A stretch of DNA of 32,672 nt. Source: Pseudomonadales bacterium (GTDB lineage: Bacteria; Pseudomonadota; Gammaproteobacteria; Pseudomonadales; Pseudohongiellaceae). Below are positions 7,179-15,667 of this stretch, one piece after another. A program made the position numbers and the translations under genes. The notes under the pieces were generated by a model. It had not been told where the DNA came from. It saw only the letters and a program-made list of their open reading frames with translations, and did not search any database. The stretch spans positions 1 to 32,672 of the forward strand of contig JALREE010000308.1 in assembly GCA_023256835.1 (NCBI GenBank), in the 5' to 3' direction. Position 1 is the stretch's first letter. The number at the start of each line of letters is the position of its first letter.

Positions 7179-9167
7179 ATGTCCCTGCCTTGTGTTGTGC
7201 TGCGTCGACTGCGTGTCGCGCTGCTTCTCGCCGTTTCTGCCACTGCGACGCTGCCCGCGGTGGCCGCCGAAGCCCCGGACTTCCTGTTGCTGGACGACCG
7301 CGGTCAGGCCGTGAAACTGCATTACCACCGCGATGCCGATGCGGTGGTCCTGATGAGTCATCGCCGCGACTCCGCTGCCGTGGCGACGGCGGCCGCGCGT
7401 GTGGAACAGGAGATCGCGCGCCATGCGCAGCAGCAGGTCCCCTTCTTCCTGATCAATGCCGAAGCCGGCCTCACGCGCGAGGACGCCGCCGCCGACAGGA
7501 AGACGCATGGCATCACCGCACCGCTGCTGCTGGACGACACCGGCCTTGTCACGACGACCCTCGACCTGCAGCATGCCGGTGAAGTCCTGGTGATCGACCC
7601 GGCGCGCTGGGAGATCGTCTATCAGGGCCCTGCGACCGCACAGGCCGACGGCTCGGGGGATAACTATCTCGCGCAGGCGCTGGAGGCCGCGCTCCAGGGC
7701 AAGTCCCTCGCGCAGGCCCGTCGCACGCCCGCCGCTGATGCCGGCTTCGAGCTCCTGACGCTGGCCTCGGCGGCCAGCGTGCCAGCATATGCCACCGACA
7801 TTGCCCCCTTGCTGGTGGAAAAGTGCGCCAGCTGCCACCGCCCCGGCGGCATCGGACCCTGGGCCATGAACAGTCATCAAATGGTGCAGGGCTTCTCGCC
7901 CATGATCCGCGAAGTGATCCTGACCCGGCGCATGCCGCCCTGGCACGCCGACCCGCAGGTCAATCGGTTCAAGCACGACATGAGCCTGAGCATCGAGCAG
8001 GCACAGACTCTGGTGCGCTGGATCGATGCGGGAGCCCCGCGTGGCGCGGGCGAGGACCCGCTGCTGGCGGTGGTCGAACCGGACAATGCCTGGGAGCTGG
8101 GCGAGCCCGATCTGATCGTCGATCTGCCTTCGTTCTCCGTGCCGGCCACTGGCACGCTGGACTACCAGATCCTGAGCGTCGACAACCCGCTCGATCACGA
8201 TGTCTGGGTGCGTGCCGTGCAGATCGTGCCCAGCGATCGTCAGGTGCTGCATCACGCCATCGCCACCTTCGGCCTGCGCGACGAGCCTATGGACATCGAC
8301 CTGGGCACGCCGATCGGCGACGCCTTGCTGCAGTCCCAGTTGATGACCTTCGTGCCGGGCAACGAGATCTACGAGTATCCCGAGGGCACGGGCATCCTGG
8401 TGCCGGCCGGTGCCACCTTCTTCAGCCAGATGCACTACACCACCTATGGCCGCGAAACCGTGGATCAGACCCGCATCGGGCTGTACTTCGCCGAGGAGCC
8501 GCCGGAGTACACCCTCCAGCACTATGCCATCCTCAATGTCGACATCGAGATCCCGCCGGGCGAGAGTCAGGACGAGGAGCGGGCCTATTACCAGTTCCAG
8601 AAGGACGCGGTGATCTACAGCCTCTTCCCTCATGCGCATTATCGGGGCCGAAGTGCCAGCTTCAGTGTGATCTACCCCGACGGTCGCGAGGAACTGCTGC
8701 TGTCCGTGCCGCACTACGATTTCAACTGGCAGCGTTACTTCCAGCTGGAGGAGCCGCTCCAGGTGCCGGCGGGCACGCGACTGATCCACAGCATGGTGTA
8801 TGACAACTCTGACAACAATCCGAGCAATCCGGACGCGACGGCGCAAGTGAGCTTCGGCGAGCAGACCTGGGAGGAAATGCTCTATGGCGGGGTGTCTTTC
8901 CGCTATGCCAGCAAGGCGGACGACGTGCAGCAGATCAATCGGCAGGAGTATGTGACGAGTCTCAGCATGGGTTTCATGGACACCAACCAGGATGGCAGGA
9001 TCGTGCTGGACGAGATGCCGGAGCGCGCGCGCCAGCGCCTTGCCATGGCCTTCGTCGTGCTCGACAAGGACAAGTCAGGCGGGCTGGAATTCGCCGAGTT
9101 CCATCAGTTGATGACCACCCAGCGACAGGCTCAGGCGCGTTCGGACGGCGCCGCAGTGAACCGATAG
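7179..9167 (+). CDS. Exported multidomain protein: degenerate redoxin, cytochrome c, copper monooxygenase-like, two EF hands
   Basis: 662 residues. The start at 7179 has CGGAGG upstream and a signal peptide follows (~1-30, AVAA). Domain order: redoxin/thioredoxin fold (~33-175) that lacks the catalytic cysteine (SHRRDSAAV where the paralogue at 726-1340 has GSGCPIARLS); a c-type heme site CASCH (216-220) with Met252 in RMPPWH as a possible axial ligand; a copper type II, ascorbate-dependent monooxygenase-like region with metal-ligand candidates His358/359, His419, HAH 485-487 and Met539; and two EF-hand loops, DTNQDGRIVLDE (601-612) and DKDKSGGLEFAE (629-640). Location is periplasmic or extracellular. 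The hydroxylation substrate is unknown. Its 3' end overlaps the convergent gene by 37 bp. Confidence 0.85.
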   Translation: MSLPCVVLRRLRVALLLAVSATATLPAVAAEAPDFLLLDDRGQAVKLHYHRDADAVVLMSHRRDSAAVATAAARVEQEIARHAQQQVPFFLINAEAGLTREDAAADRKTHGITAPLLLDDTGLVTTTLDLQHAGEVLVIDPARWEIVYQGPATAQADGSGDNYLAQALEAALQGKSLAQARRTPAADAGFELLTLASAASVPAYATDIAPLLVEKCASCHRPGGIGPWAMNSHQMVQGFSPMIREVILTRRMPPWHADPQVNRFKHDMSLSIEQAQTLVRWIDAGAPRGAGEDPLLAVVEPDNAWELGEPDLIVDLPSFSVPATGTLDYQILSVDNPLDHDVWVRAVQIVPSDRQVLHHAIATFGLRDEPMDIDLGTPIGDALLQSQLMTFVPGNEIYEYPEGTGILVPAGATFFSQMHYTTYGRETVDQTRIGLYFAEEPPEYTLQHYAILNVDIEIPPGESQDEERAYYQFQKDAVIYSLFPHAHYRGRSASFSVIYPDGREELLLSVPHYDFNWQRYFQLEEPLQVPAGTRLIHSMVYDNSDNNPSNPDATAQVSFGEQTWEEMLYGGVSFRYASKADDVQQINRQEYVTSLSMGFMDTNQDGRIVLDEMPERARQRLAMAFVVLDKDKSGGLEFAEFHQLMTTQRQAQARSDGAAVNR

Positions 9168-11347
9168 TTCTTCAGGGGCAGTTCGCGCACGCGCTGCCCC
9201 GTCAGGATGTACAGCGCATTGGCCACCGCCGCCGCGATGGGCGGCGTGGCCGGCTCTCCCAGACCGCCCAGGGCGGCCCCGGATTCAATCGTCACCACAT
9301 CGATGTCAGGTGATTCGCGCAGGCGCAGCATCTCGTAATCGTTGAAGTTGCGCTGGACCACGGCGCCCTTGTCGATGCTGATCTCGCCGTAAAGAGCCGC
9401 CGTGAGACCGAAGATCACGCCGCTTTCCGCCTGTGAACGTACGGTGTCCGGATTCACTGCACGGCCACAGTCGATGGCGCAGGTCACGCGATGAACCCGC
9501 ACCTCGCCCGCCTCTCCGATGGATACTTCCGCCACCTGGGCCACGATGCTGCCGAAGCTTTCCTGCAGGGCGATGCCCCGCGCACGCCCGGCCGGCAGAT
9601 TGCGATCCCATCCGGCCTGTTCGGCCGCCGCCTTCAGCACGGCCGCGTGGCGTGGCTTGTCCGCCAGCAGGTTCAGACGGAACTGATAGGGATTCTGTCC
9701 GGCGTGGTGCGCCAGTTCGTCCACGAAGGATTCCAGGAAGAAGGTGTGCTGCGAATGCGCCACGCTGCGCCAGGCGCCGAAGGGGATATGCGTCGGGCTG
9801 TCGGCGTAGGCAATGGACTGGTTGGGAATGTCATAGGGCGTGTGCGCAGCTTCGGCCGGTTCGTTCTTGCCGATGTAGTGATTCTCCCAGGCCGTCAGCC
9901 GACCGGCGGCATCGAAGCCGGCGCGGAAACGGCTGGTGACGGCAGGACGGTAGTAGTCCTGCTGCATGTCGTCCTCGCGGCTCCAGATCGTCTTCACCGG
10001 CACATCGAACTGCATGGCGATGCGGGTGGCCTGGTCGATGGTGTTCGTCGCATTCGGCAGGCGTCGGCCGAAGCCTCCGCCCAGGTAGTGCGCGTGCACC
10101 GTCACGGCATTCTCGTCCAGGCCGGACACACTCGCGACGCGGCCGCGGATGCCGAGGTTGTCCTGAGTGCCGGTCCACACGTCGCAGCGACCGTCGTGGA
10201 AATGCACGGTGCAGTTCATCGGTTCCATGGCGGCATGGGCCAGGTAAGGTACGCGGTAGGTGGCTTCCACCACGCTGCTGGCGGTGGCGAGTGCTGCCGG
10301 CGTATCGCCTTTCTCGACGTCTTCACTGAGCTCGCCCTGCAGGGCCTGATCATACTGCGCGAAGATCGACTGCGTGGTCACGCCGTCGTTGGGCGTGGCT
10401 TCGAAGCTCACGGCCATGGCATCCAGTGCCTGACGTGCGCGCCAGTAATTGTCGGCCACCACGGCCACGGCATCGTCCAGCTCGACCACGCGCACCACGC
10501 CGCGGCGCTGCAGGGCACTGGCGCTGTCCACGGAGGCGAGTCGACTGCCGAACACCGGCGCCGTCTTCACGGCGGCGTAGAGCATGCCCGCAGGTCGGGC
10601 ATCGATGCCGAATGCCGCCGTGCCATCCACCTTGGCCGGGATGTCGATGCGGGGGATGGGCCGTCCCATCAGCGTGTATTGCTCCGGTCGCTTCAGCACA
10701 GGACTGGCCGGGGGCTCGAACCGTGCTGCCGCGCCGGCCAGCTCGCCATAGCTCAGCGAGCGGCCACTTGCCTCGTGATGTACATGGCTCAAGCGTGTGC
10801 TCAGTTCGGATTGGGGCACCTGCAGTTGCTGCGCGGCCGCCTGGAGCAGCATTTGCCTTGCGGCAGCACCGGCGACCCGCATGCCCTGTTCGCCGGTGAA
10901 GCGCACAGAACTGCTGCCCCCGGTGATCTGCATATTCATGATCTCGGCGACCTTCATGGTGGCGGCAGAGGCGAGGCCATCGAGGAAGCCGGGAATGCTG
11001 ACGCCGAGCGAGGTGGCAAAACCCTTGATCAGCACACCATTGGCGAACAGGTCCGTGGCCGGTGCCTGCTCGACACGCACCAGATTCCAGTCAGCATCCA
11101 GTTCGTCGGCGGCCATCATCGGCAGTGCCGTGAGCACGCCCTGGCCCATCTCGGAATGCGGCACGAGCACGGTGACGCTATTGTCCGGCGAGATTCGCAA
11201 CCAGGTGGTCAGGAACGGGGCGTCATTGCCGCTGCGCGTGGCATTGGCCAAGTGGTGCTTGCTTGGGCGAGTGGTGGCATAACCGAGCAGCAGTCCGCCG
11301 CCTGCAATGGCGGTGCCCAGCAGAAAACGACGTCGATTCATGGGCAT
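9131..11347 (-). CDS. Molybdopterin-binding large subunit, xanthine dehydrogenase family (IorB-like)
   Basis: 738-residue Mo-hydroxylase catalytic subunit of the isoquinoline 1-oxidoreductase beta / periplasmic aldehyde oxidase type. The start at 11347 has AAGGAG 6 bases upstream; an alternative ATG is at 11341. The N-terminus MNRRRFLLGTA is a Tat signal, so the cofactor-loaded enzyme is probably exported. Diagnostic segments are HSEMGQGVLTALPMMAADEL near the N-terminus, GGGFGRR in the cofactor region and GGLGEPATPP near the C-terminus with the active-site glutamate. The [2Fe-2S] partner is encoded 17 bp upstream. It probably hydroxylates an N-heterocycle or oxidises an aldehyde; the substrate cannot be told. 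No XdhC/CoxI-type maturation gene or cytochrome is adjacent. Confidence 0.9.
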   Translation of the reverse strand: MPMNRRRFLLGTAIAGGGLLLGYATTRPSKHHLANATRSGNDAPFLTTWLRISPDNSVTVLVPHSEMGQGVLTALPMMAADELDADWNLVRVEQAPATDLFANGVLIKGFATSLGVSIPGFLDGLASAATMKVAEIMNMQITGGSSSVRFTGEQGMRVAGAAARQMLLQAAAQQLQVPQSELSTRLSHVHHEASGRSLSYGELAGAAARFEPPASPVLKRPEQYTLMGRPIPRIDIPAKVDGTAAFGIDARPAGMLYAAVKTAPVFGSRLASVDSASALQRRGVVRVVELDDAVAVVADNYWRARQALDAMAVSFEATPNDGVTTQSIFAQYDQALQGELSEDVEKGDTPAALATASSVVEATYRVPYLAHAAMEPMNCTVHFHDGRCDVWTGTQDNLGIRGRVASVSGLDENAVTVHAHYLGGGFGRRLPNATNTIDQATRIAMQFDVPVKTIWSREDDMQQDYYRPAVTSRFRAGFDAAGRLTAWENHYIGKNEPAEAAHTPYDIPNQSIAYADSPTHIPFGAWRSVAHSQHTFFLESFVDELAHHAGQNPYQFRLNLLADKPRHAAVLKAAAEQAGWDRNLPAGRARGIALQESFGSIVAQVAEVSIGEAGEVRVHRVTCAIDCGRAVNPDTVRSQAESGVIFGLTAALYGEISIDKGAVVQRNFNDYEMLRLRESPDIDVVTIESGAALGGLGEPATPPIAAAVANALYILTGQRVRELPLKNYRFTAAPSERA

Positions 11348-11364
11348 GGCGGGCTCCTTGGCGT

Positions 11365-11826
11365 TCAGGCGGTAGCGCCGGTAAGGGAACGGATGGCAGT
11401 GCGGATGCGCGGGTAGGTGCCGCAGCGGCAGACATTGGGGATGGCGCCGTCGATCTCGGCATCGCTGGGCGCTGGATTCGTCGCCAGCAGGGCGGACACG
11501 GCCATGATCATGCCGGACTGACAGTAGCCGCACTGCGGCACCTGATGCTCGATCCAGGCTTGCTGCACCGGCGTGAGGCCGCCGGCCGCGTTCACGGCGA
11601 GACCTTCGATGGTGGTGATCTCGGCGCCTTCGACAGCGCTGATCGGAGTCACGCAACTGCGCACCGGATTGCCGTTCACCACGACGGTGCAGGCGCCGCA
11701 GGCCGCGATGCCGCAGCCGAACTTGGTGCCGGTCAGGCCCAGTTCATCCCGCAGCGCCCAGAGCAGCGGCATCTCCGGCTCGATATCCAGTTCCTGTGCT
11801 GTGCCATTGACGCGAAAGCGAGCCAT
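11365..11826 (-). CDS. [2Fe-2S]-binding small subunit of the molybdenum hydroxylase (IorA-like)
   Basis: 153 residues. The start at 11826 has a GGGGGAAAGG purine-rich site upstream and gives the normal family length; the listed ORF adds 125 spurious residues. The plant-type ferredoxin domain has Cys38, 43, 46 and 58 ([11 protein letters not shown]); the second helical domain has Cys99, 102, 133 and 135 ([12 protein letters not shown]). Together these bind the two [2Fe-2S] clusters that pass electrons from the molybdenum site. It precedes the large subunit in one operon with a 17-bp gap, and has no export signal of its own, consistent with co-export of the folded complex by the Tat signal of the large subunit. 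Confidence 0.93.
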   Translation of the reverse strand: MARFRVNGTAQELDIEPEMPLLWALRDELGLTGTKFGCGIAACGACTVVVNGNPVRSCVTPISAVEGAEITTIEGLAVNAAGGLTPVQQAWIEHQVPQCGYCQSGMIMAVSALLATNPAPSDAEIDGAIPNVCRCGTYPRIRTAIRSLTGATA

Positions 11827-12128
11827 GACCTTTCCCCCGTGCTGTTTGTGATGAACCCTGTGATGAGCGGCCAGCATAGCCGAGTCCCGACCTGTGCGGC
11901 AATTTCGCTTCACCGCGTCTGTCCCGGATGTCTGGCGGAAATCTGAAATTGCAGAATTCAGGCATACGTGCGTCGCGCAATACAGGCGGAGTGTCCAGAT
12001 TGTCGTTGACTCGCCAGACCAGCCGGCGAAAATAGCCCGACGTTGCGCGTGGCCACAGGGTCGCGACCAGGCAGCGAGAACGACACCACATCGAAGATAC
12101 TTTGCCGAACGGACCAATCGAGGAAAAC
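11827..12128. other. 302-bp divergent intergenic region
   Basis: No gene seen. It separates the iorAB-like operon (minus) from the small lipoprotein (plus). A plausible plus-strand promoter is listed separately; no clear minus-strand promoter was found. Confidence 0.5.
12006..12033 (+). promoter_or_regulatory. Putative sigma-70 promoter of the small lipoprotein
   Basis: TTGACT (five of six consensus bases) is followed after 16 bp by GAAAAT (four of six). It lies about 95 bp upstream of the ATG at 12129. Confidence 0.35.
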
Positions 12129-12494
12129 ATGAAAAGACTTTACAAGGGCTTGATGATTGCAGTGGCCACCTTGTTCCTGGCTGCCTGCGCGACCACACCA
12201 CCGAATCCCTTCGTGGGAGGCTGGGATGTAACGATTGACACTCCCGTAGGCGTATTGTCTGCGGCTCTCGACATCACGCCCGAACTGACAGGCACCATGT
12301 CCTCCGCGGAAATGGGTTCTGCCACGCTGAGCGGCGTGACAGTTCAGGACAATGCCGTGAGCTTCCAGACCACGGTCAGTGCTCAAGGCCAGTCCCTCAC
12401 ACTGCGTTTCGCCGGCACCATCGACGGTGATTCACTGGCTGGCAACTTCGACACCGACTTCGGCGCGATCCCTGTCACCGGCGTGCGTCGCTGA
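12129..12494 (+). CDS. Small lipoprotein of unknown function
   Basis: 121 residues. The start at 12129 follows a GAGGAAAAC ribosome-binding site and leads straight into a lipoprotein signal with lipobox FLAAC (Cys20). The residue after the cysteine is Ala, which favours outer-membrane sorting. The rest is short beta-prone segments ([28 protein letters not shown]) like those of small beta-barrel or lipocalin-like periplasmic proteins. No named family is recognised. It stands alone between its own promoter candidate and a terminator. Confidence 0.8.
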   Translation: MKRLYKGLMIAVATLFLAACATTPPNPFVGGWDVTIDTPVGVLSAALDITPELTGTMSSAEMGSATLSGVTVQDNAVSFQTTVSAQGQSLTLRFAGTIDGDSLAGNFDTDFGAIPVTGVRR

Positions 12495-12510
12495 GACCTG
12501 CTGCCGCTGA

Positions 12511-12565
12511 TCCCTGCGGCGTCGCGCTGCCTGCGCAGAGCACGCCGCCAGGGATACTCCTTTTT
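12511..12565 (+). terminator. Intrinsic terminator of the small lipoprotein gene
   Basis: Stem TCCCTGCGGCGT / ACGCCGCCAGGGA (one bulged C) with an internally paired loop, followed by TACTCC and five T residues. It ends just before the stop codon of the convergent gene at 12567. Confidence 0.65.
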
Positions 12566-12566
12566 C

Positions 12567-14186
12567 TCAGAACCGCTCCGCACTCGCGCGTGCCCAGTCC
12601 TCGGCATATTCCTCGGGAATGCTGCCGGTAAGCAATTGCCCGTCCGCCAGTGGCGTGTGGATCTGGTCGAAGTGCTTCAAGTCCTTGCCCACCCGCTGGA
12701 ACAGGTCTGAGGGCCGGATTTGATCCGGATCCTCGTAGCCCAGCACCCCGCACAACTCCAGGAAGGCCTCCACAGTGCCGTGGTGGTAATTCGCCGCCCG
12801 GCGCGACTTGTCCTCGATGTCCACGGCCTTGCCACGCACCGGGTCCTGCGTCGCGATGCCCGTGGGGCACTTGTTGGTGTTGCAGGACTTGGACTGGATG
12901 CAGCCGATGGCGAGCATCATGGAGCGCGCCGCGTTCACAGTGTCGGCACCCACGGCAATCTTGCTCAGCATGTCGAAGCCTGAGGCCGTCTTGCCCGCAC
13001 TGATGATGCGGATGTGCTGACGCAGGCCGGCGCCCCGCAGTACCTGGTCGACGAAGTACGTGGCTTCCAGGCAGGGCATGCCGATGCGATCGGAAAACTC
13101 CACGGGTGCCGCGCCCGTGCCGCCCTCGGCACCGTCCACCGTGATGAAATCGGGCAGGATTCCCGTGGCCAGCATCGCCTTCACGATGCTCATGAACTCG
13201 CTCTTGCGGCCCACGCAGAGCTTGAAGCCAGTGGGTTTGCCGCCGCACAGATCGCGCAGGCGCTGCACGAACTGCAGCAATCCCTGCGGTGAATCGAACT
13301 CCGGATGATTGGCCGGGGAGGCCACCGTCTTGCCCACTTCCACCAGCCGGATTCGGGCGATCTCCTCGGTCACCTTGGCACCGGGCAGCACGCCGCCGTG
13401 CGAAGGCTTGGCGCCCTGCGAGAGCTTGATCTCGATCATCTTCACCACGTCCGGTGTGGCATTGCGCGCAAAGGCCTCGTCATTGAACGAGCCATCCAGA
13501 TTGCGGCAGCCGAAATAGCCGGTGCCTATCTGCCAGATCAGGTCGCCACCATGTTGCAGGTGATAGGCGCTGATGCTGCCCTCGCCCGTGTTGTGCGCGA
13601 AGCCGCCCATGGCGGCCGCCTTGTTGAGCGCGGCAATGGCATTGCCGCTCAGGGCACCGAAGCTCATGCCCGAGATATTGAGCAGGGAGGCGCTGTAGGG
13701 CTTGCGGCACTGCGGTCCGCCAAACATCACGCGGGCCTTGTCCTTCGTCACCACCCGCGCCTGAATGGAGTGGAACACAGTGAGATAGCCTTCGGCCATG
13801 AGGTCCTGCTCGGTGCCGAAGGGCAGCGTGTCATTCAGCCCCTTGGCGCGACGATAGATCAGATCGCGCGCCTCGCGATTGAACGGTGCTTCCTCGAGAT
13901 TGCTCGCGATGAAGTACTGGCGAATCTCCGGACGAATGCTCTCCAGCAGGTAGCGCAGATTGGCGAACACCGGATAGTTGCGGCGCAGATTGCTGTCGCT
14001 GAAATACATGTCGTGCACGCCGATGCCAAAGAACACCAGGGCGCAGACAAAGAAGGTGACCGGGCCCGTGTGCTCGGCCAGAGCAACCGGTGCGAGCGTG
14101 CCGTCGGTCGCTGCCCACACCGTGTAGAAGGCCACGGGAATCCAGAGCAGACTGGTGATCCAGAAGAAGCGAACAGTGGGCGTCAT
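12567..14186 (-). CDS. FMN-binding glutamate synthase-like membrane protein
   Basis: 539 residues. Two N-terminal transmembrane helices (~6-25 and ~41-58) precede a domain like the FMN/Fe-S synthase half of glutamate synthase. Recognisable are NTGEGSIS, the GAKPSHGGVLPG segment that binds substrate and FMN, DGAEGGTGAAP and the cysteine motif CIQSKSCNTNKCPTG of the [3Fe-4S] site. There is no glutaminase domain and no GltD partner, so it is a member of the stand-alone 'FMN-binding glutamate synthase family', whose reaction is mostly uncharacterised. AGGAAG lies before the ATG. The gene follows the DUF481 gene with a 13-bp gap, probably in one operon. Confidence 0.88.
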   Translation of the reverse strand: MTPTVRFFWITSLLWIPVAFYTVWAATDGTLAPVALAEHTGPVTFFVCALVFFGIGVHDMYFSDSNLRRNYPVFANLRYLLESIRPEIRQYFIASNLEEAPFNREARDLIYRRAKGLNDTLPFGTEQDLMAEGYLTVFHSIQARVVTKDKARVMFGGPQCRKPYSASLLNISGMSFGALSGNAIAALNKAAAMGGFAHNTGEGSISAYHLQHGGDLIWQIGTGYFGCRNLDGSFNDEAFARNATPDVVKMIEIKLSQGAKPSHGGVLPGAKVTEEIARIRLVEVGKTVASPANHPEFDSPQGLLQFVQRLRDLCGGKPTGFKLCVGRKSEFMSIVKAMLATGILPDFITVDGAEGGTGAAPVEFSDRIGMPCLEATYFVDQVLRGAGLRQHIRIISAGKTASGFDMLSKIAVGADTVNAARSMMLAIGCIQSKSCNTNKCPTGIATQDPVRGKAVDIEDKSRRAANYHHGTVEAFLELCGVLGYEDPDQIRPSDLFQRVGKDLKHFDQIHTPLADGQLLTGSIPEEYAEDWARASAERF

Positions 14187-14199
14187 GGCGGCCGCTTCC

Positions 14200-14931
14200 T
14201 CAGAGTTTCAGCAACAGGGTGACGGAGGCCTCGCTGTCAGTCTTCTCGCGCCCGAAGGGCACTTCTGTCTGATGCTTGAGCTTGATGGAGAACTTCATGG
14301 ACATGCTGTTGGAGATGTCCGACTGGATGGCGCTTTCGGAACGGCCGATGCTGGACTCGTCGCCGGCTTCGACGCTGAGTGTCTGGCTGAACATGGCGTT
14401 CTCGGAGATGTTCCACTGGTATTCCGTGGCGACACGCAGGATGGCTTCCTCGAAGTCCTCGGTGGGAGTGCGCGAGGTGCGCGCACCGGCACCGATACTG
14501 TAGTTCCAGTCCATCGTGGCGTGCTCACGCAAGAGGTTCTGACCATAGTTCACGGACAGGTCGGACTGACTGTCATAACCACTGAAACGGTCATCCTCGT
14601 GTGCAGCGCGGGTCTGGATGAAGGTGTCTGCCGTCATGTTGTAGGTGGCAGAGCCCACAGTGTAGAGGCGCTGGGCCGCGAGCTCATCCTCCTTGGACGA
14701 GCGGAAACCATCCACGGACAGCCCGTACTCCCAGGCTTCCTGCAGCCATACCACGGTGCCCTTGAACTTGATGTTCTCGTCCTTGGTGTTGCCGCCGGTG
14801 AAGATGGCACCGAGCTCCAGCTCCGTGGACAGATTGTCTTCTGTCTCCTGAGCCAGTGCTTCGGAGCCGGTTCCCGCCAGCAGCAGGCAGAGCAATGATG
14901 TAGGCAGAGCGATCCGTGAAAGCGTGCACAT
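14200..14931 (-). CDS. DUF481-family (YdiY-like) outer-membrane protein
   Basis: 243 residues from the start at 14931, chosen because AAAGGAT precedes it and a signal peptide follows (hydrophobic 7-20, ALAQ cleavage near 28). The mature part is made of alternating beta strands with aromatic girdle residues and ends in a hydrophobic strand finishing with LLLKL, as expected for an outer-membrane beta barrel. The opening LSTELELGAIFTGGNT is characteristic of DUF481/YdiY proteins. Function unknown in the family; salt- or acid-inducible in some enterobacteria. Likely co-transcribed with the FMN protein gene downstream. Confidence 0.82.
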   Translation of the reverse strand: MCTLSRIALPTSLLCLLLAGTGSEALAQETEDNLSTELELGAIFTGGNTKDENIKFKGTVVWLQEAWEYGLSVDGFRSSKEDELAAQRLYTVGSATYNMTADTFIQTRAAHEDDRFSGYDSQSDLSVNYGQNLLREHATMDWNYSIGAGARTSRTPTEDFEEAILRVATEYQWNISENAMFSQTLSVEAGDESSIGRSESAIQSDISNSMSMKFSIKLKHQTEVPFGREKTDSEASVTLLLKL

Positions 14932-15020
14932 GGTAGGTATCCTTTGTTGTTGATTTCTCGGAAATTTGAACAAAGGCATTCTACTCGGCGGCAGACGGAA
15001 TGGCGAACGCGCCGCGCCTG

Positions 15021-15497
15021 CTACTGCGGCATGCGTGCCGCGCGAATCTCGATCTCCACCAGCCAGTTCTCGTTCACCAGATCGGCCACCACCACTGTGG
15101 TGCGCACGGGCTTGGTGGGGTTCTCTTCGGTGCCGAAGAACTGCAGATAGCCGTTGTTGATGCCGGCGAAGTCGAACTCGCCGTCCGGTCCGGCCACGCC
15201 GAAGATGCGCACCTGCACGATGTCGGACATCGACCAGCCCTGTTCCTCCAGGGTGGCCTTGAATTTCTCGAAGATGTTGACCGTCTGCTGTTCCATGTTG
15301 CCCCAGCTGCCGTCTTCCGCCGGTGAGGCCCCGGCGCCGCTCAGGTAGAGCGTCTCGGCGCCGGCGGGAATGTAGATGTTGTTGAACAGCACGCGGCTCT
15401 CGCCAGTGCGCACGATCTCCTGGGCACTGGCACTGGCGACGGGCAGCAGGGCAGAAAGGGCAAGGCTCAGGCAGGCAGTCTTGAACAGGGCTTTCAT
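15021..15497 (-). CDS. Exported RidA-family protein, copy 2 (promoter-distal)
   Basis: 158 residues. The start at 15497 follows GAGGAAA and leads into a signal peptide (ASASA-QE cleavage near 25); the listed ORF is 52 residues too long. The Rid/YjgF domain keeps Arg132 in KPVRT, aligned with E. coli RidA Arg105 that binds the substrate carboxylate, and Glu148 in WLVEIEIRA, aligned with Glu120. It should therefore be able to hydrolyse 2-imino acids to keto acids plus ammonium, but outside the cytoplasm, which is unusual for RidA. It is a close tandem duplicate of the next gene, of the same length and without indels. Confidence 0.9.
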   Translation of the reverse strand: MKALFKTACLSLALSALLPVASASAQEIVRTGESRVLFNNIYIPAGAETLYLSGAGASPAEDGSWGNMEQQTVNIFEKFKATLEEQGWSMSDIVQVRIFGVAGPDGEFDFAGINNGYLQFFGTEENPTKPVRTTVVVADLVNENWLVEIEIRAARMPQ

Positions 15498-15624
15498 CGG
15501 GGTTTCCTCGCGAGGTGGTTGGTCGAATTCAGCGCGATTATGGCGCGTGCCAAGGCTGAAATTCCTGCCAACAATCTGCCGGAGAAAAAGGAGGTGGGGA
15601 GCGATGGCCCGGAGCGGGCGAGAA

Positions 15625-15657
15625 ACCGGTGCTGGGGCCTTGGCCCCGACCACCGGT
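15625..15657 (-). terminator. Hairpin between the two ridA copies, possible leaky terminator
   Basis: Inverted repeat ACCGGTG..GGGGCC-TT-GGCCCC..CACCGGT. On the minus strand it is followed by TTTCTC, a short and imperfect T tract. It lies just after the stop of the first ridA copy and could reduce expression of the second or stabilise the upstream mRNA. Confidence 0.5.
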
Positions 15658-15667
15658 GAGGGAGGAA

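Noticed and set aside
7164-8846. 560-residue minus-strand ORF
   Set aside because: Antisense to the multidomain redoxin/cytochrome/monooxygenase gene, which has recognisable motifs; this frame has none.
9491-11416. 641-residue plus-strand ORF
   Set aside because: Antisense to the IorB-like gene and composed of low-complexity His/Gly/Arg-rich sequence; no ribosome-binding site or domain.
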